Assembly: GCF_000359605.1 (NCBI RefSeq) | Contig: NZ_APML01000072.1 | Location: 1-39,464, forward strand | DNA: 39,464 nt | Direction: 5' to 3' | Source of the DNA: Gracilibacillus halophilus YIM-C55.5 | GTDB lineage: Bacteria; Bacillota; Bacilli; Bacillales; Amphibacillaceae | Shown here: piece after piece, positions 24,253 through 33,213 of the stretch | Layout of the letters: every line of letters starts with the position of its first letter | Numbering within the stretch: the stretch's first letter is position 1 | Notes under the pieces: generated by a model | What the model saw: the letters and a program-made list of their open reading frames with translations, nothing else | What the model was told of the DNA's origin: nothing | The model's database searches: none | Position numbers and translations under genes: made by a program

Positions 24253-25134
24253 TTAATGGATTTGATCTTGTGATGAGGCTGGTTCCATTTTGCCCAAACC
24301 TTGTTGTTTGCGCATGGCTTCTGGTGCCGTACCATGAATGTAATTTGGTGCTGGTGGTAAATCAGGTTTTTGTCCCATGGGTTGTGGGTTCTGCACATAT
24401 TCAAATGACGCTTGCCCGTCATAAGTTGCTCCATTGGCCCATCGTCCCGTACGGCTGTCCTCTCCTTCAGAAAAATTCATAAACGAGTAAGAGACTTCTT
24501 GTTTTTCATATTCTTGATTAAACGTACTTGGAACGATGGCACCTTGTGTTTCTTCTAATTCCTCAATTGCTGCCATCCATTGATTTTGGTGCATCGTGTC
24601 TCGCGCAATTAAAAATGAAAGCATATCACGAACCCCAGGGTCTGTCGTCATCTCATATAGACGACAAACTTGAAGGCGACCTTGTGATTCTGCATTTAAG
24701 TTCGCTCGAAAATCAGCTAGTAAATTTCCACTTGAAATCGTATATCGCGCCGTCCAAGGGTAACCAGAGCTATCATTTGGCTGTGCTCCCAGACCATTTA
24801 CAATCGCATGTTGTGGGTTCATCCCACCGAGCACCGCTTCAACCGCCGGATGTTGTGCCGCTTCCTCTTGATCGTGTGCCGGCGCTTTATCCACAAGTTG
24901 GGCAATCATTGTCGCAATCATTTCAACATGGGCAATTTCTTCTGTCCCAATATCCAAAATCATATCGCGGTATTTATTATCTGCACGACAATTCCAACCT
25001 TGAAATAGGTATTGCATCATCACCGATATTTCACCAAATTGGCCACCTAAAATCTCTTGCAACTTCTTTGCATATACCGGATCTGGTTCTGACGGTTTTG
25101 CGTTATATTGTAAATCCTTCACATGATAAAACAT
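24253..25134 (-). CDS. Manganese (non-haem) catalase
   Basis: A di-manganese enzyme converting hydrogen peroxide to water and oxygen. In this 293-residue protein the metal ligands fall where known Mn catalases have them: Glu35 (GQFGEISVMMQY), Glu66 and His69 (GTEEIAHVEM), Glu149 (LNAESQGRLQV) and His182 (ARDTMHQNQW). A C-terminal tail rich in Pro and Gln follows, as in spore- or stress-associated bacillar forms such as YdbD. The start is ATG at 25134. It lies 15 bases behind the DUF2512 gene and is probably cotranscribed with it. Confidence 0.96.
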   Translation of the reverse strand: MFYHVKDLQYNAKPSEPDPVYAKKLQEILGGQFGEISVMMQYLFQGWNCRADNKYRDMILDIGTEEIAHVEMIATMIAQLVDKAPAHDQEEAAQHPAVEAVLGGMNPQHAIVNGLGAQPNDSSGYPWTARYTISSGNLLADFRANLNAESQGRLQVCRLYEMTTDPGVRDMLSFLIARDTMHQNQWMAAIEELEETQGAIVPSTFNQEYEKQEVSYSFMNFSEGEDSRTGRWANGATYDGQASFEYVQNPQPMGQKPDLPPAPNYIHGTAPEAMRKQQGLGKMEPASSQDQIH

Positions 25135-25149
25135 ATGCTACCTCCTTGT

Positions 25150-25584
25150 TTATTCATCATCGATATCTTTATCATCAGGGTGAAGTTCTTCTGATGTTTC
25201 TGTTTGTAAATTTCCATCGGTATATACATCTGTCGTCTCTTCCTCATCGGTATTTGCGGCCAAATATTTATGAAAGAAATATTCAAATATCGCCACACCA
25301 ATGGCAGCTATGAGCGCGGCTTGAAACACATCATCTCCAACGGTTAATGCATCTGTCATAAAGTAAATCACTAAAAAAGCTAGAGCAAAATCCGAAATGG
25401 TCGATACGGTATTATTGGATCGTCGCAGTAATAACTGATCACCTAATACGTATGCCAATACCCCTAGCACAAGTGTGATCCACAATACATTTCCGAATGA
25501 GACATCAAAACCAACACCTAAGATGGCATAAAGTAACACAAAAGAGGCGATAAACTTCACCAGCATATTTTTTAGATGTTCCAT
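25150..25584 (-). CDS. DUF2512 (YndM-like) membrane protein
   Basis: 144 residues from the ATG at 25584 (GGGAGGTG upstream; an earlier in-frame start overlaps it). Four membrane helices, with VSFGNVLWITLVLGVLAYVL and GDQLLLRRSNNTVSTISDF typical of YndM/DUF2512, then an acidic tail from about residue 108. Function unknown. Cotranscription with the catalase suggests a stress or sporulation envelope role. Confidence 0.8.
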   Translation of the reverse strand: MEHLKNMLVKFIASFVLLYAILGVGFDVSFGNVLWITLVLGVLAYVLGDQLLLRRSNNTVSTISDFALAFLVIYFMTDALTVGDDVFQAALIAAIGVAIFEYFFHKYLAANTDEEETTDVYTDGNLQTETSEELHPDDKDIDDE

Positions 25585-25677
25585 TTTTTTAAACACCTCC
25601 CTCATGACTTATTTTTCGTCAAAGAGGGATACCTATTCATACGTCTTGATGTTTCACTTCAAATGTAAATCTGATCA

Positions 25678-26547
25678 CTATTGCTTCTTTCTTATTGATA
25701 AGAATAATAATGCAATAAACATACAAAATAACCCTATCCAAATTTGGACAGTCAATGTTTCCTTTACGATGATAATACTCAGCACAGAAGCTGTAAGTGG
25801 TTCTGCTAAGGAAAGCGTGACAGCTGTTGAAGCAGGCGCACCTACTAAGCCAAAAGAAAATAGTAAATAAGCAAGGGCTGTTGCGACAACTCCGAGATGT
25901 AAGGCAACCAGCCAACCATTTATTTGTAATAGCCAGGAAAAATCATAAACGAATAATAAAGGCGATAACATAAGGGCTGCGCAAGTAAATACAACCGCTA
26001 CAACGATCTCTGAAGAAATACGCGTTAATACGTTTTTACTGGATATTGTATATAGTGAGAAGGAAAAGCCAGCCCCCAATGACATCGCAATTCCTAATGG
26101 TGAAATTGTTACGTCTTTATCAGTAGATACAAGCAATGTACAGCCCATAATGGCAAAAAGTGTTGCCAACCACCAACGCCGGTCAGGAATGGTTCGATAC
26201 ATGAACCATTCCAATAATCCTGTCAAAATTGGGGCACTTCCGATCGCTACCACCGTTCCCACTGCTACACCAGTTACCGCAACACCGGAGAAAAACAACG
26301 GCTGATAAGCAGCCATTGCCACTGTAGCAAAGAAAATCGCTAACTTCGGCCAATGATGTACATGATTCAGTTGCAATTTCCCTTTTATCCATACGAACAA
26401 AAATAACGTAACGCCCCCAACAGCTAACCGAACCGTTCCTACGGCAATGGGATGCGCTGAATGTGGTGCAAAACTTTGAGCTGTGCCAGTCGTTCCCCAT
26501 AACATCGCTCCCAATAAAATAAACAGAAGTGCACTGCGCTGATTCAT
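25678..26547 (-). CDS. EamA/DMT-superfamily transporter
   Basis: 289 residues with ten predicted helices in two EamA repeats. The N-terminal LLGAMLWGTTGTAQSF and the C-terminal GAPASTAVTLSLAEPLTASV are family marks. Members export or import amino acids, nucleosides or drugs; the substrate is unknown. The ATG follows GAAGGAGAAG. It is divergent from the Fur-controlled reductase gene; the shared 220 bases contain the Fur box at its far side. Confidence 0.88.
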   Translation of the reverse strand: MNQRSALLFILLGAMLWGTTGTAQSFAPHSAHPIAVGTVRLAVGGVTLFLFVWIKGKLQLNHVHHWPKLAIFFATVAMAAYQPLFFSGVAVTGVAVGTVVAIGSAPILTGLLEWFMYRTIPDRRWWLATLFAIMGCTLLVSTDKDVTISPLGIAMSLGAGFSFSLYTISSKNVLTRISSEIVVAVVFTCAALMLSPLLFVYDFSWLLQINGWLVALHLGVVATALAYLLFSFGLVGAPASTAVTLSLAEPLTASVLSIIIVKETLTVQIWIGLFCMFIALLFLSIRKKQ

Positions 26548-26674
26548 TCCGACTTCTCCTTCTCTTTTTCATGATCTCTCTCATTATATCGTAAAAAACG
26601 TAATATCTATTATCAAAGCAAATGATTAGCATGTTTATCTGTATATATATACCACGCCTTACATTTTTCTTTTT

Positions 26675-26704
26675 TTGACATTGATAATCATTTTCAATTA
26701 TTCT
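26675..26704 (+). promoter_or_regulatory. Promoter with Fur box upstream of the ferredoxin reductase gene
   Basis: TTGACA (26675-26680) and a weak TATTCT (26699-26704) enclose TGATAATCATTTTCA (26682-26696), one mismatch from the 15-bp Fur consensus TGATAATNATTATCA. Iron repression is predicted. Confidence 0.75.
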
Positions 26705-26767
26705 ACAATGTAACTATACTATTTATTCAATTACTAATTGAGATACATAAAAGGTGAGGTGAAGATC

Positions 26768-27814
26768 GTGAGAGACAATGATTGCTATGATGTAACAATT
26801 ATTGGTGGTGGACCTGCTGGATTGTACGCTTCTTTCTATAGTGGCATGAGAGAATTGAAAACAAAAATCATTGAATATCAACCGCAATTAGGCGGAAAAA
26901 TCCACGTGTATCCAGAAAAGATGATATGGGATGTTGGTGGCATTACACCAATTCCCGGTGAACAATTAATGAAACAGCTCACCGAACAAGCATTGACCTT
27001 CCATCCAACTGTCGTTTTAAACGAAAAAGTCCAATCCATTACCCAACATGATGACGGAACATTTACGCTATCAACGAATTCTGAACAGACACATCGTTCC
27101 AAAACAGTCATTGTTGCTGTCGGCAGCGGCATATTAAAGCCAAATAAATTAGAGATTGAAGGAGCAGAACGCTTTGAAATCACGAATTTACATTACACGG
27201 TCACATCACTCCAACGATTTAAAGATAAAACGGTCTTAATTTCAGGTGGTGGAAATTCTGCTATTGATTGGGCAATTGAGTTGGAACCGATCGCGAAACA
27301 AGTCTATTTAGTTTATCGAAACAAAGCCCTAAAAGGACACGAGGCACAAATATCACAAGTGATGAATCGTTCGACTATTTGCTACCTAGAGACATCCATT
27401 ACCAGGCTACTTGCCAATCAGTATCATGATGCTATTGAACAGATCGAGTTGACGCACGTTGAATCAGGAGATGTTTCTTATGTAACGATTGATGAAGTGA
27501 TTATTAGTCATGGATATGAACGAGATGCTACACTGCTGCACGATAGCACGTTAGATATTGCGTTAAAAGATCACTTTATTTCGGGTAATGCCCATAGCGA
27601 ATCGTCTGTCGAAGGTCTGTACGCTGCAGGGGATGTGTTAACCTATGATGGAAAATTGCATTTAATCGCAGGTGCATTTCAAGATGCGGCGAATGCGGTC
27701 AATCAAGCGAAACAGTTCATTGACCCAGAGGCAAATAAAAGAGGAATGGTATCGTCGCATAACGCAATCTTCAAAGAACGCAATCAAGAATTAATCAAAC
27801 AGATGGTGCGCTAA
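26768..27814 (+). CDS. Ferredoxin/flavodoxin-NADP+ reductase (YcgT/YumC type)
   Basis: 348 residues in the thioredoxin-reductase-like FNR family. The FAD site is IIGGGPAGLYASFYSG, the NADPH site LISGGGNSAIDWAIELE, and the closing flavin motif AAGDVLTYDGKLHLIAGAF. The CxxC of true thioredoxin reductases is absent. The GTG at 26768 is chosen because AGGTGAGGTGA precedes it. The Fur box indicates iron-starvation induction, which points to the YcgT-like role of supplying electrons for iron release from siderophores or haem, rather than the housekeeping YumC. Confidence 0.93.
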   Translation: MRDNDCYDVTIIGGGPAGLYASFYSGMRELKTKIIEYQPQLGGKIHVYPEKMIWDVGGITPIPGEQLMKQLTEQALTFHPTVVLNEKVQSITQHDDGTFTLSTNSEQTHRSKTVIVAVGSGILKPNKLEIEGAERFEITNLHYTVTSLQRFKDKTVLISGGGNSAIDWAIELEPIAKQVYLVYRNKALKGHEAQISQVMNRSTICYLETSITRLLANQYHDAIEQIELTHVESGDVSYVTIDEVIISHGYERDATLLHDSTLDIALKDHFISGNAHSESSVEGLYAAGDVLTYDGKLHLIAGAFQDAANAVNQAKQFIDPEANKRGMVSSHNAIFKERNQELIKQMVR

Positions 27815-27832
27815 AAACTTAGCAATATTTAT

Positions 27833-27874
27833 GACTGGGAAATCTCTTGTTACGCACCAAAAGATTTCCCAGTC
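27833..27874. terminator. Hairpin between convergent genes
   Basis: GACTGGGAAATCT / AGATTTCCCAGTC is a perfect 13-bp stem with a 16-base loop. Neither strand has a T-run right after it, so it may terminate weakly or protect 3' ends. Confidence 0.6.
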
Positions 27875-27879
27875 CATCA

Positions 27880-28347
27880 TTACCGCGAAAACTCGATTTC
27901 TTCAGTTGTGGCTATCCCGTCTTTTCGTTCATCTGTTTGTCGAACAAATCGTCCTGAACCGAGCCATGCTGCACATGCAAAGATAAGATAAATCGCCTGG
28001 GTTGCCTCGGCTCCTTGTAACGTTACTTGTAATGCCATTCCAAAGCCGAGCGATGGAATAACAATGAAAAACGTACGAAGAATTCGCTCAAACCCTTTCT
28101 CATGAGGAAGAGGCCATAAGCGGGAAAAACAGACACCGAGCATGACACCCAGCCCTGAAGTAACGAATAATTGTAAAAGAACAACTGGTGTAGGGAACGG
28201 CCATTCCATCAAATAATGACCGATCACATAGAAAATTTCCAAGAACAGCGTAATACCAACAATTTTTTGAAACGTTTTTAGATCAAACCATGGATGAATA
28301 ATAAAAACGAGAACGACAAAACTACTGAATCCCGATAACCAGCTCAT
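27880..28347 (-). CDS. Membrane protein of unknown function in the symporter operon
   Basis: 155 residues with about five membrane helices (for example FSSFVVLVFIIHPWF, VVLLQLFVTSGLGVMLGV and ATQAIYLIFACAAWLG) and a charged C-terminal tail. I recognise no family. It starts 3 bases behind the symporter stop with GGGAGG overlapping it, so it is the third gene of that operon and may be an accessory of the transporter. Confidence 0.7.
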   Translation of the reverse strand: MSWLSGFSSFVVLVFIIHPWFDLKTFQKIVGITLFLEIFYVIGHYLMEWPFPTPVVLLQLFVTSGLGVMLGVCFSRLWPLPHEKGFERILRTFFIVIPSLGFGMALQVTLQGAEATQAIYLIFACAAWLGSGRFVRQTDERKDGIATTEEIEFSR

Positions 28348-28350
28348 CCT

Positions 28351-30033
28351 TTACCTCCCTTCTTCATCAATTTCGGGAGCACGAACGCTTTCAATTAATT
28401 GCTGAATATCAGCAGGTGGTGCTGGTGTCACACGCGACACAATGAAACTGACAACGAAGTTTAACAGCATACCGATCACACCGACTCCTTGGGCATTCAC
28501 ACCGAAGAAACTTTCGATAATCGGTCCATCTGTTCCAAAAATAGTTTCAGAAAGAATCAACCCAATTGTAATTAATGTAAAACTTAAACCGGTTATGATC
28601 CCTGCTACTGCCCCTTCTTTATTCATTCGTTTATCAAAAATACCTAACAAAATCACAGGAAACAAACTAGCGGCACCTAAACCAAACGCAAGAGCCACGA
28701 CTTCACCAGCAAAACCTGGTGGGTTAATACCGACATAAGCGGCAATCAATAATGCAACAAATAATGTTATTCGCCCCACGCGCAATCGTTGGGCTTCAGA
28801 GGCTTTCTTATTAAAGATCCGATAATAAATATCATGCGAAACCGCACTCGTCATGGTAATCAACAAACCCGAAGCTGTTGATAATGCAGCAGCCAAACCA
28901 CCAGCAGCCACTAACGCAATAATAAACGGAGCTAAATTCGCCACTTCTGGTGTCGACAGTACAATAATATCACCGTCAATCATTACTTCATTTTGATCAT
29001 CACCAGTAAAATTGACGATGCCGTCTCCATTCGCGTCATCGAGTTGTAACAAACCGGTTGTTTCCCATTTGTTTACCCAATCGATGTCTTGGACTTCTTC
29101 GATTGGTTTGTCAGCAATCGTATCAATTAAATTATATTTGGCAAATGCACCAACCGCTGGTGCCGTTACATAAAGTAAACCGATAAAAACAATCGCCCAA
29201 ACAGCCGACCATCGTGCTGCCCGTACACTTTTTACTGTATAAAAACGAACAATAACATGCGGAAGTCCTGCCGTTCCCGCCATTAAAGCAAGGGTCATCA
29301 TTAATACATTTAACATCGATAAATCAGTAAATGGCGCCATATATTCTGTCATACCTAGTTCAACTTGTATTTGTCCTAACCGATCAACGATATCACTTGT
29401 TGTTAATGCCAGTTGTGGGATTGGATTTCCAGTTAGTTGAAAAGATATCGCAAAAGCAGGAATTAAAAATGCAATTATAATGACAAAATACTGAATCGCC
29501 TGTGTCCAAGTCACACCTTTCATGCCACCGAGTAAAGCAAAAAATCCGACAATTGCCATACCAATTAATACACCGATGATAATATCTACTTGCAAATAAC
29601 GACTGAAAACAATGCCGACACCTCGCATCTGACCAGATATATATGTTAGTGAAATGAAAATGGTAGCAATGGCAGCAACAGAACGAGCCGTGGAAGAATA
29701 AAATCGATCACCAATAAAATCGGGAACAGTAAATTTTCCGAACTTCCGTAAGTAAGGAGCTAATAATAGTGCTAGTAAAACATAACCACCTGTCCATCCC
29801 ATTAAATAAATCGTGCCGTCATATCCTAAAAATGCAACCAGTCCTGCCATGGATATAAAGGATGCAGCAGACATCCAATCAGCTGCAATCGCAGCACCAT
29901 TGGCCACTGTCGGTACACCTTGTCCTGCAACGTAAAAATTGGATGTATCACGAACTCTTGACCACCAGCCAATGCCAGTGTACACTGCAAATGTAATCAA
30001 AACGAGTATAATGGTAATTGCCTCAACACTCAT
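28351..30033 (-). CDS. Sodium:solute symporter, VC_2705 (ActP-like) subfamily
   Basis: About 560 residues, roughly 13 helices. Family marks are AADWMSAASFISMAGL, GVTWTQAIQYFV, GTAGLPHVIVRFYTV and GGLAAALSTASGLL. A large loop (about 300-360) includes DDANGDGIVNF, an EF-hand-like calcium loop. Short-chain acids such as acetate, lactate or pyruvate are likely substrates. The small DUF4212 gene upstream is the standard partner of this subfamily. The ATG at 30033 is favoured over 30039 by AGGAGG spacing. A cre site upstream predicts CcpA control. Confidence 0.92.
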   Translation of the reverse strand: MSVEAITIILVLITFAVYTGIGWWSRVRDTSNFYVAGQGVPTVANGAAIAADWMSAASFISMAGLVAFLGYDGTIYLMGWTGGYVLLALLLAPYLRKFGKFTVPDFIGDRFYSSTARSVAAIATIFISLTYISGQMRGVGIVFSRYLQVDIIIGVLIGMAIVGFFALLGGMKGVTWTQAIQYFVIIIAFLIPAFAISFQLTGNPIPQLALTTSDIVDRLGQIQVELGMTEYMAPFTDLSMLNVLMMTLALMAGTAGLPHVIVRFYTVKSVRAARWSAVWAIVFIGLLYVTAPAVGAFAKYNLIDTIADKPIEEVQDIDWVNKWETTGLLQLDDANGDGIVNFTGDDQNEVMIDGDIIVLSTPEVANLAPFIIALVAAGGLAAALSTASGLLITMTSAVSHDIYYRIFNKKASEAQRLRVGRITLFVALLIAAYVGINPPGFAGEVVALAFGLGAASLFPVILLGIFDKRMNKEGAVAGIITGLSFTLITIGLILSETIFGTDGPIIESFFGVNAQGVGVIGMLLNFVVSFIVSRVTPAPPADIQQLIESVRAPEIDEEGR

Positions 30034-30055
30034 GCACATCCCTCCTTATCTTCAT

Positions 30056-30340
30056 TTAATCGGACGCTTCTTGTTCTTTCATCATCTTCTTGTATAACCG
30101 ATCAAGCCGGTCCATTCGTAATGCATAAATCAAAATCAGCAAAATAAATACGATAATTGCCCCTTGATGAGCAACCCAAAACGAAAATGATACTTCAAAG
30201 AAACGGATGTTATACAATGGTTCCGCAAATATGACCGCGCCACCAAAGCCAACGATTGCCCAAACAATAAGCAAGCTAATAATCAATTGAATATTTTTCT
30301 TCCAGTACCACCTTTGCTTTTGATCCAGCGTTTTCTCCAC
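30056..30340 (-). CDS. DUF4212 small subunit of the sodium:solute symporter
   Basis: 94 residues, two membrane helices, with RYWKKNIQL-like WYWKKNIQLIISLLIVWAIV and FEVSFSFWVAHQGAIIVFIL typical of DUF4212, plus a Met/Arg/Lys-rich cytoplasmic tail. The family nearly always precedes a VC_2705-type symporter, as here (22-base gap). The start is GTG at 30340 behind AGAGGTGAG. Confidence 0.9.
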   Translation of the reverse strand: MEKTLDQKQRWYWKKNIQLIISLLIVWAIVGFGGAVIFAEPLYNIRFFEVSFSFWVAHQGAIIVFILLILIYALRMDRLDRLYKKMMKEQEASD

Positions 30341-30384
30341 TTATTCTCACCTCTTTTTCTTATCAATTTGTTAGCGCAATTGAT

Positions 30385-30398
30385 AGTAAACGCTTACA
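30385..30398. promoter_or_regulatory. cre site for CcpA
   Basis: On the minus strand TGTAAGCGTTTACT matches 13 of 14 positions of TGWAANCGNTNWCA, 45 bases before the DUF4212 start. It predicts glucose repression of the symporter operon. The rest of 30341-30532 has only short palindromes (TGTTATAACA, ATGAAATTTCAT) of unclear role. Confidence 0.7.
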
Positions 30399-30532
30399 AA
30401 AATGATGTTTGTCGTGTTTATACTTTGAAATACGCTAACATTTGTACCCAGTATATTAAAAAAGTTTAAAGCGTATGCATCAAAGGATGAAATTTCATTA
30501 TGTTATAACATCAAAAATTGCTCATCTAACTT

Positions 30533-30817
30533 CTAACTTTTACTAATCGTTCTCGTCTTTATGACTTTTGTGAGTATCATATTCAACAATCCACCGATCA
30601 AAGCAACCATAAACAACCCTATACCTGCTGTAAATGAAAAGCCTTCGCCATCACTAATCTCTACAATTAATATGTCGATGCCGAATAGATCGACGTCAAA
30701 CGAACGCCATTCCAGTTCATAACCTATCACCGCATATAATATAGACCCAAAAAAGAGTAAAAACAGAAGAATGAAAAATCCAGAAAGAAATGAAAAGAGT
30801 AAAGATGTTTTTTTCAT
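30533..30817 (-). CDS. Small two-helix membrane protein, candidate immunity or accessory protein
   Basis: 94 residues from the ATG at 30817, placed 8 bases after AAAGGAAG. An N-terminal helix (LLFSFLSGFFILLFLLFFGS) and a C-terminal helix (FTAGIGLFMVALIGGLLNMI) flank an acidic middle, DVDLFGIDILIVEISDGEG. No family recognised. It is the last gene of the peptide/M50 operon, 15 bases after the protease stop. Small membrane proteins in that place often give immunity, which is inference only. Confidence 0.65.
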   Translation of the reverse strand: MKKTSLLFSFLSGFFILLFLLFFGSILYAVIGYELEWRSFDVDLFGIDILIVEISDGEGFSFTAGIGLFMVALIGGLLNMILTKVIKTRTISKS

Positions 30818-30832
30818 TGTATTCACTTCCTT

Positions 30833-31705
30833 TCAATGATTCAATCGTATGACATGCTGCATGAACATACGGAAAATTCGTTTCCCATCATGACATGGTG
30901 GTATCAAAAACATAATATGAGAACAAAAAATACTACCGGCTAATATTATATGTTCAATATTCGTAGACGAAAACAACCCTATTAAGATGATAAAACTGCC
31001 AATAATCACTGGTATCAAAGGCCCCATTAATGTAACCATCAGGTCATTTCGAAACGGTAGAGGTGTTCGTACAATCTGCGCCTTGCCTAAAGCATATCCG
31101 AGATACGGGGTTCTGTTTTTCGTATCTAATAATTGATAAAAAAGATAATGACAATATTCATGAATTGTCATACTCATTACGACTGGCGCAACCGTAAGTA
31201 ACAAAGAAACAGGTGTTAATCGGTCAAAAATAAATAAGATGGTGATGACAAAAAATATAATAAACATGAACGCAATCAAGTAAGATGTGCAAAAAAATAT
31301 AAAAATCCTCCAAATGGTCAACAGTGGATGGCACTTCAATGAATACCTTTTTCTCATGAACCATTGATCACCTTGAATCGTTCCTAAGAAAAAGAATAAC
31401 TTCATTATGATTTCCTTTATTTTGATGCGCCCTTTCATTGGATTTTTTATATTGATTAAATACCGGTAGTTTAATGTATGAATAAGTGATAAAAGATCGT
31501 TAAGCACCTGTTTTCGTGGCCAATCATAAAGACTTACGAGCTGATCGGCGATTATTTCAATTGAATCTTTACCATTAATTTGCTTTAACATCATCATCGT
31601 TATGTCATTTATTTGATGCACTTGATCAATGTCTGTATCCACTATTTCTTTCTCATCTAGATATATTCCACTTGGCCACTTCGGAATCGAATCTTTCGTA
31701 ATAAT
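30833..31705 (-). CDS. PqqD-like (RRE) domain fused to an M50-type membrane metalloprotease
   Basis: With a start at 31705 the protein has 290 residues. Residues 25-85 fit the PqqD/RRE winged helix that binds RiPP leader peptides (DIDQVHQINDITMMMLKQIN, then ADQLVSLYDWPRKQVLNDLL). Membrane helices follow, with zinc-binding HEYCH at 182-186 in helix VVMSMTIHEYCHYLFYQ and a third ligand in PPCHDGKRIF (Asp273). These are the site-2 protease hallmarks. The start is unclear: GGGAGAGGG precedes an ATT at 31705, two bases past the permease stop. The only ATG/GTG/TTG alternatives lie inside the permease gene (TTG at 31786, 31744, 31738). The likely role is cleavage of the 70-residue peptide encoded first in the operon. 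Confidence 0.8.
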   Translation of the reverse strand: MITKDSIPKWPSGIYLDEKEIVDTDIDQVHQINDITMMMLKQINGKDSIEIIADQLVSLYDWPRKQVLNDLLSLIHTLNYRYLINIKNPMKGRIKIKEIIMKLFFFLGTIQGDQWFMRKRYSLKCHPLLTIWRIFIFFCTSYLIAFMFIIFFVITILFIFDRLTPVSLLLTVAPVVMSMTIHEYCHYLFYQLLDTKNRTPYLGYALGKAQIVRTPLPFRNDLMVTLMGPLIPVIIGSFIILIGLFSSTNIEHIILAGSIFCSHIMFLIPPCHDGKRIFRMFMQHVIRLNH

Positions 31706-31707
31706 GA

Positions 31708-33213
31708 CTACCCTCTCCCTTTTTCGATAAGAATGCAAATCCAAAGAATTAAAACTAAGATGACCATAGCGCCAACTACCAGCCAAATCATTGAATATTG
31801 CATGACATGTATGATAATTAAATAAATGGGTATACTTACGATTAAAAAAATAATGACATTAACGAATACATTAATAAACTTGCGGTCATCACTCGGAAGA
31901 ATGACTCCTAGGCTAAATGCAATGCTAAAGATGATCACACTAAATAAATACGCATACATGTATGTATCAAGACTAAGCGGATTGATATCATAGCCACCTA
32001 CTGACATAATCAATACATACAAAGCACATGATACGAACGGAAACACGGTTACATAAATCAAGTACTTCCCAAGAATGTAACTGGTTACAGACAATGGAAT
32101 GGTTCGATAAACCGCTATTTTGCCTACATCTCTTCCACGTGATAATAGTGGAAAAATCGATAAAAATTCTACAACTCCCCATAAAGCAAAATGTTCGTAC
32201 AACATGACGAGATTTAATTCCGTTGCATACAATTTTATATAATACCCAACCAGAACCATTAGGACCAGAGCAATAAAGCAGTAAAGCAAGTTTTCTATAT
32301 CTCTTAGTATTCGTTTTATTTCCAATATCAATATCGTCATCCAATTGATAAAGGAAAAAGGCAGGTTCTTAAGCGGTATGAACCTCTGATCAATTCCCCC
32401 TTTCCAATACCCTTCGATTTTAAATGAAAAATAAAGTAGCATGAGAAAGGTGAAAACATAAATGATCATGCCTACAAAGTGGAGTAGAAAATGTGTATCA
32501 TGTTCTATACTTATTACAATGTCATAAAATAATCCTATCGGCGAGACGGTGATGAATGATTGAATGGTATCGATGCCTAATAATATGGTCATTAATGCTA
32601 ACACCAATATTGAAATAATGGAGAGCAACGTATGGTATGCTTTTAATTGTGCATCTGAATGTGTGACAAGCCATTTTGATAGTAAATAAATGCCTTGTTG
32701 CCATAAAGAACCGCAAAGCATCGCACAATGAATTACCAAAAGGAATAACAAAATAAGAAAAACGATGTGCCAAAGTGACAATGGCAGACTTTCTAGTAAA
32801 ACGAACATGATGGGTAAAAACACAGACACGACCAAAATATGGACAAGGACAATAATCGGAATTAATTGGCCCATTTTCCAATCTTTCAGTGAAACGGGGA
32901 GTGTTTCTAAATATTTATTTTGTATCGATGTTCGAATCATAAATTGCCATAAAACAAAGGTTATGCCAATCACGATAAAAAATGATAACGTCGAATAGTG
33001 GTAAATAAAAGCAAATATATTGTCCGTCGTTAGATTTTCGCCCACCGAAGAAATAATATCTTCCATAGAAATGTAAATATAACCTACACTAGCGAAAATC
33101 GCTACCAGTAGTACAATTGGAAGTAAACCAAAGATAGGTGAATCCTTTAGAACGGTGAACCATTTATTTTTCCACATTTTGAAAATGATTTTACCAATTC
33201 GTAAGGAGGTCAT
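31708..33213 (-). CDS. Large ABC-2-like permease of the peptide operon
   Basis: 501 residues and about twelve hydrophobic segments, twice the size of a usual ABC-2 permease. The N-terminal cytoplasmic stretch IGKIIFKMWKNKWFTVLKD resembles peptide-exporter permeases. The ATG at 33213 follows GAAGGAGATAAAATCA and overlaps the ATPase gene by 23 bases, so the two are coupled. Together they should form an exporter for the processed peptide or a self-protection pump. Confidence 0.8.
   Translation of the reverse strand: MTSLRIGKIIFKMWKNKWFTVLKDSPIFGLLPIVLLVAIFASVGYIYISMEDIISSVGENLTTDNIFAFIYHYSTLSFFIVIGITFVLWQFMIRTSIQNKYLETLPVSLKDWKMGQLIPIIVLVHILVVSVFLPIMFVLLESLPLSLWHIVFLILLFLLVIHCAMLCGSLWQQGIYLLSKWLVTHSDAQLKAYHTLLSIISILVLALMTILLGIDTIQSFITVSPIGLFYDIVISIEHDTHFLLHFVGMIIYVFTFLMLLYFSFKIEGYWKGGIDQRFIPLKNLPFSFINWMTILILEIKRILRDIENLLYCFIALVLMVLVGYYIKLYATELNLVMLYEHFALWGVVEFLSIFPLLSRGRDVGKIAVYRTIPLSVTSYILGKYLIYVTVFPFVSCALYVLIMSVGGYDINPLSLDTYMYAYLFSVIIFSIAFSLGVILPSDDRKFINVFVNVIIFLIVSIPIYLIIIHVMQYSMIWLVVGAMVILVLILWICILIEKGRG

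Noticed and set aside
24528..25313. A 261-codon plus-strand frame opposite the Mn catalase and DUF2512 genes
   Set aside because: It is antisense to two well-supported genes with conserved metal-binding motifs, and its translation resembles no protein family.
32522..32881. Alternative minus-strand frames inside the large permease gene (also 31988-32344)
   Set aside because: They are out-of-frame shadows of a continuous hydrophobic protein whose frame is coupled to its neighbours.
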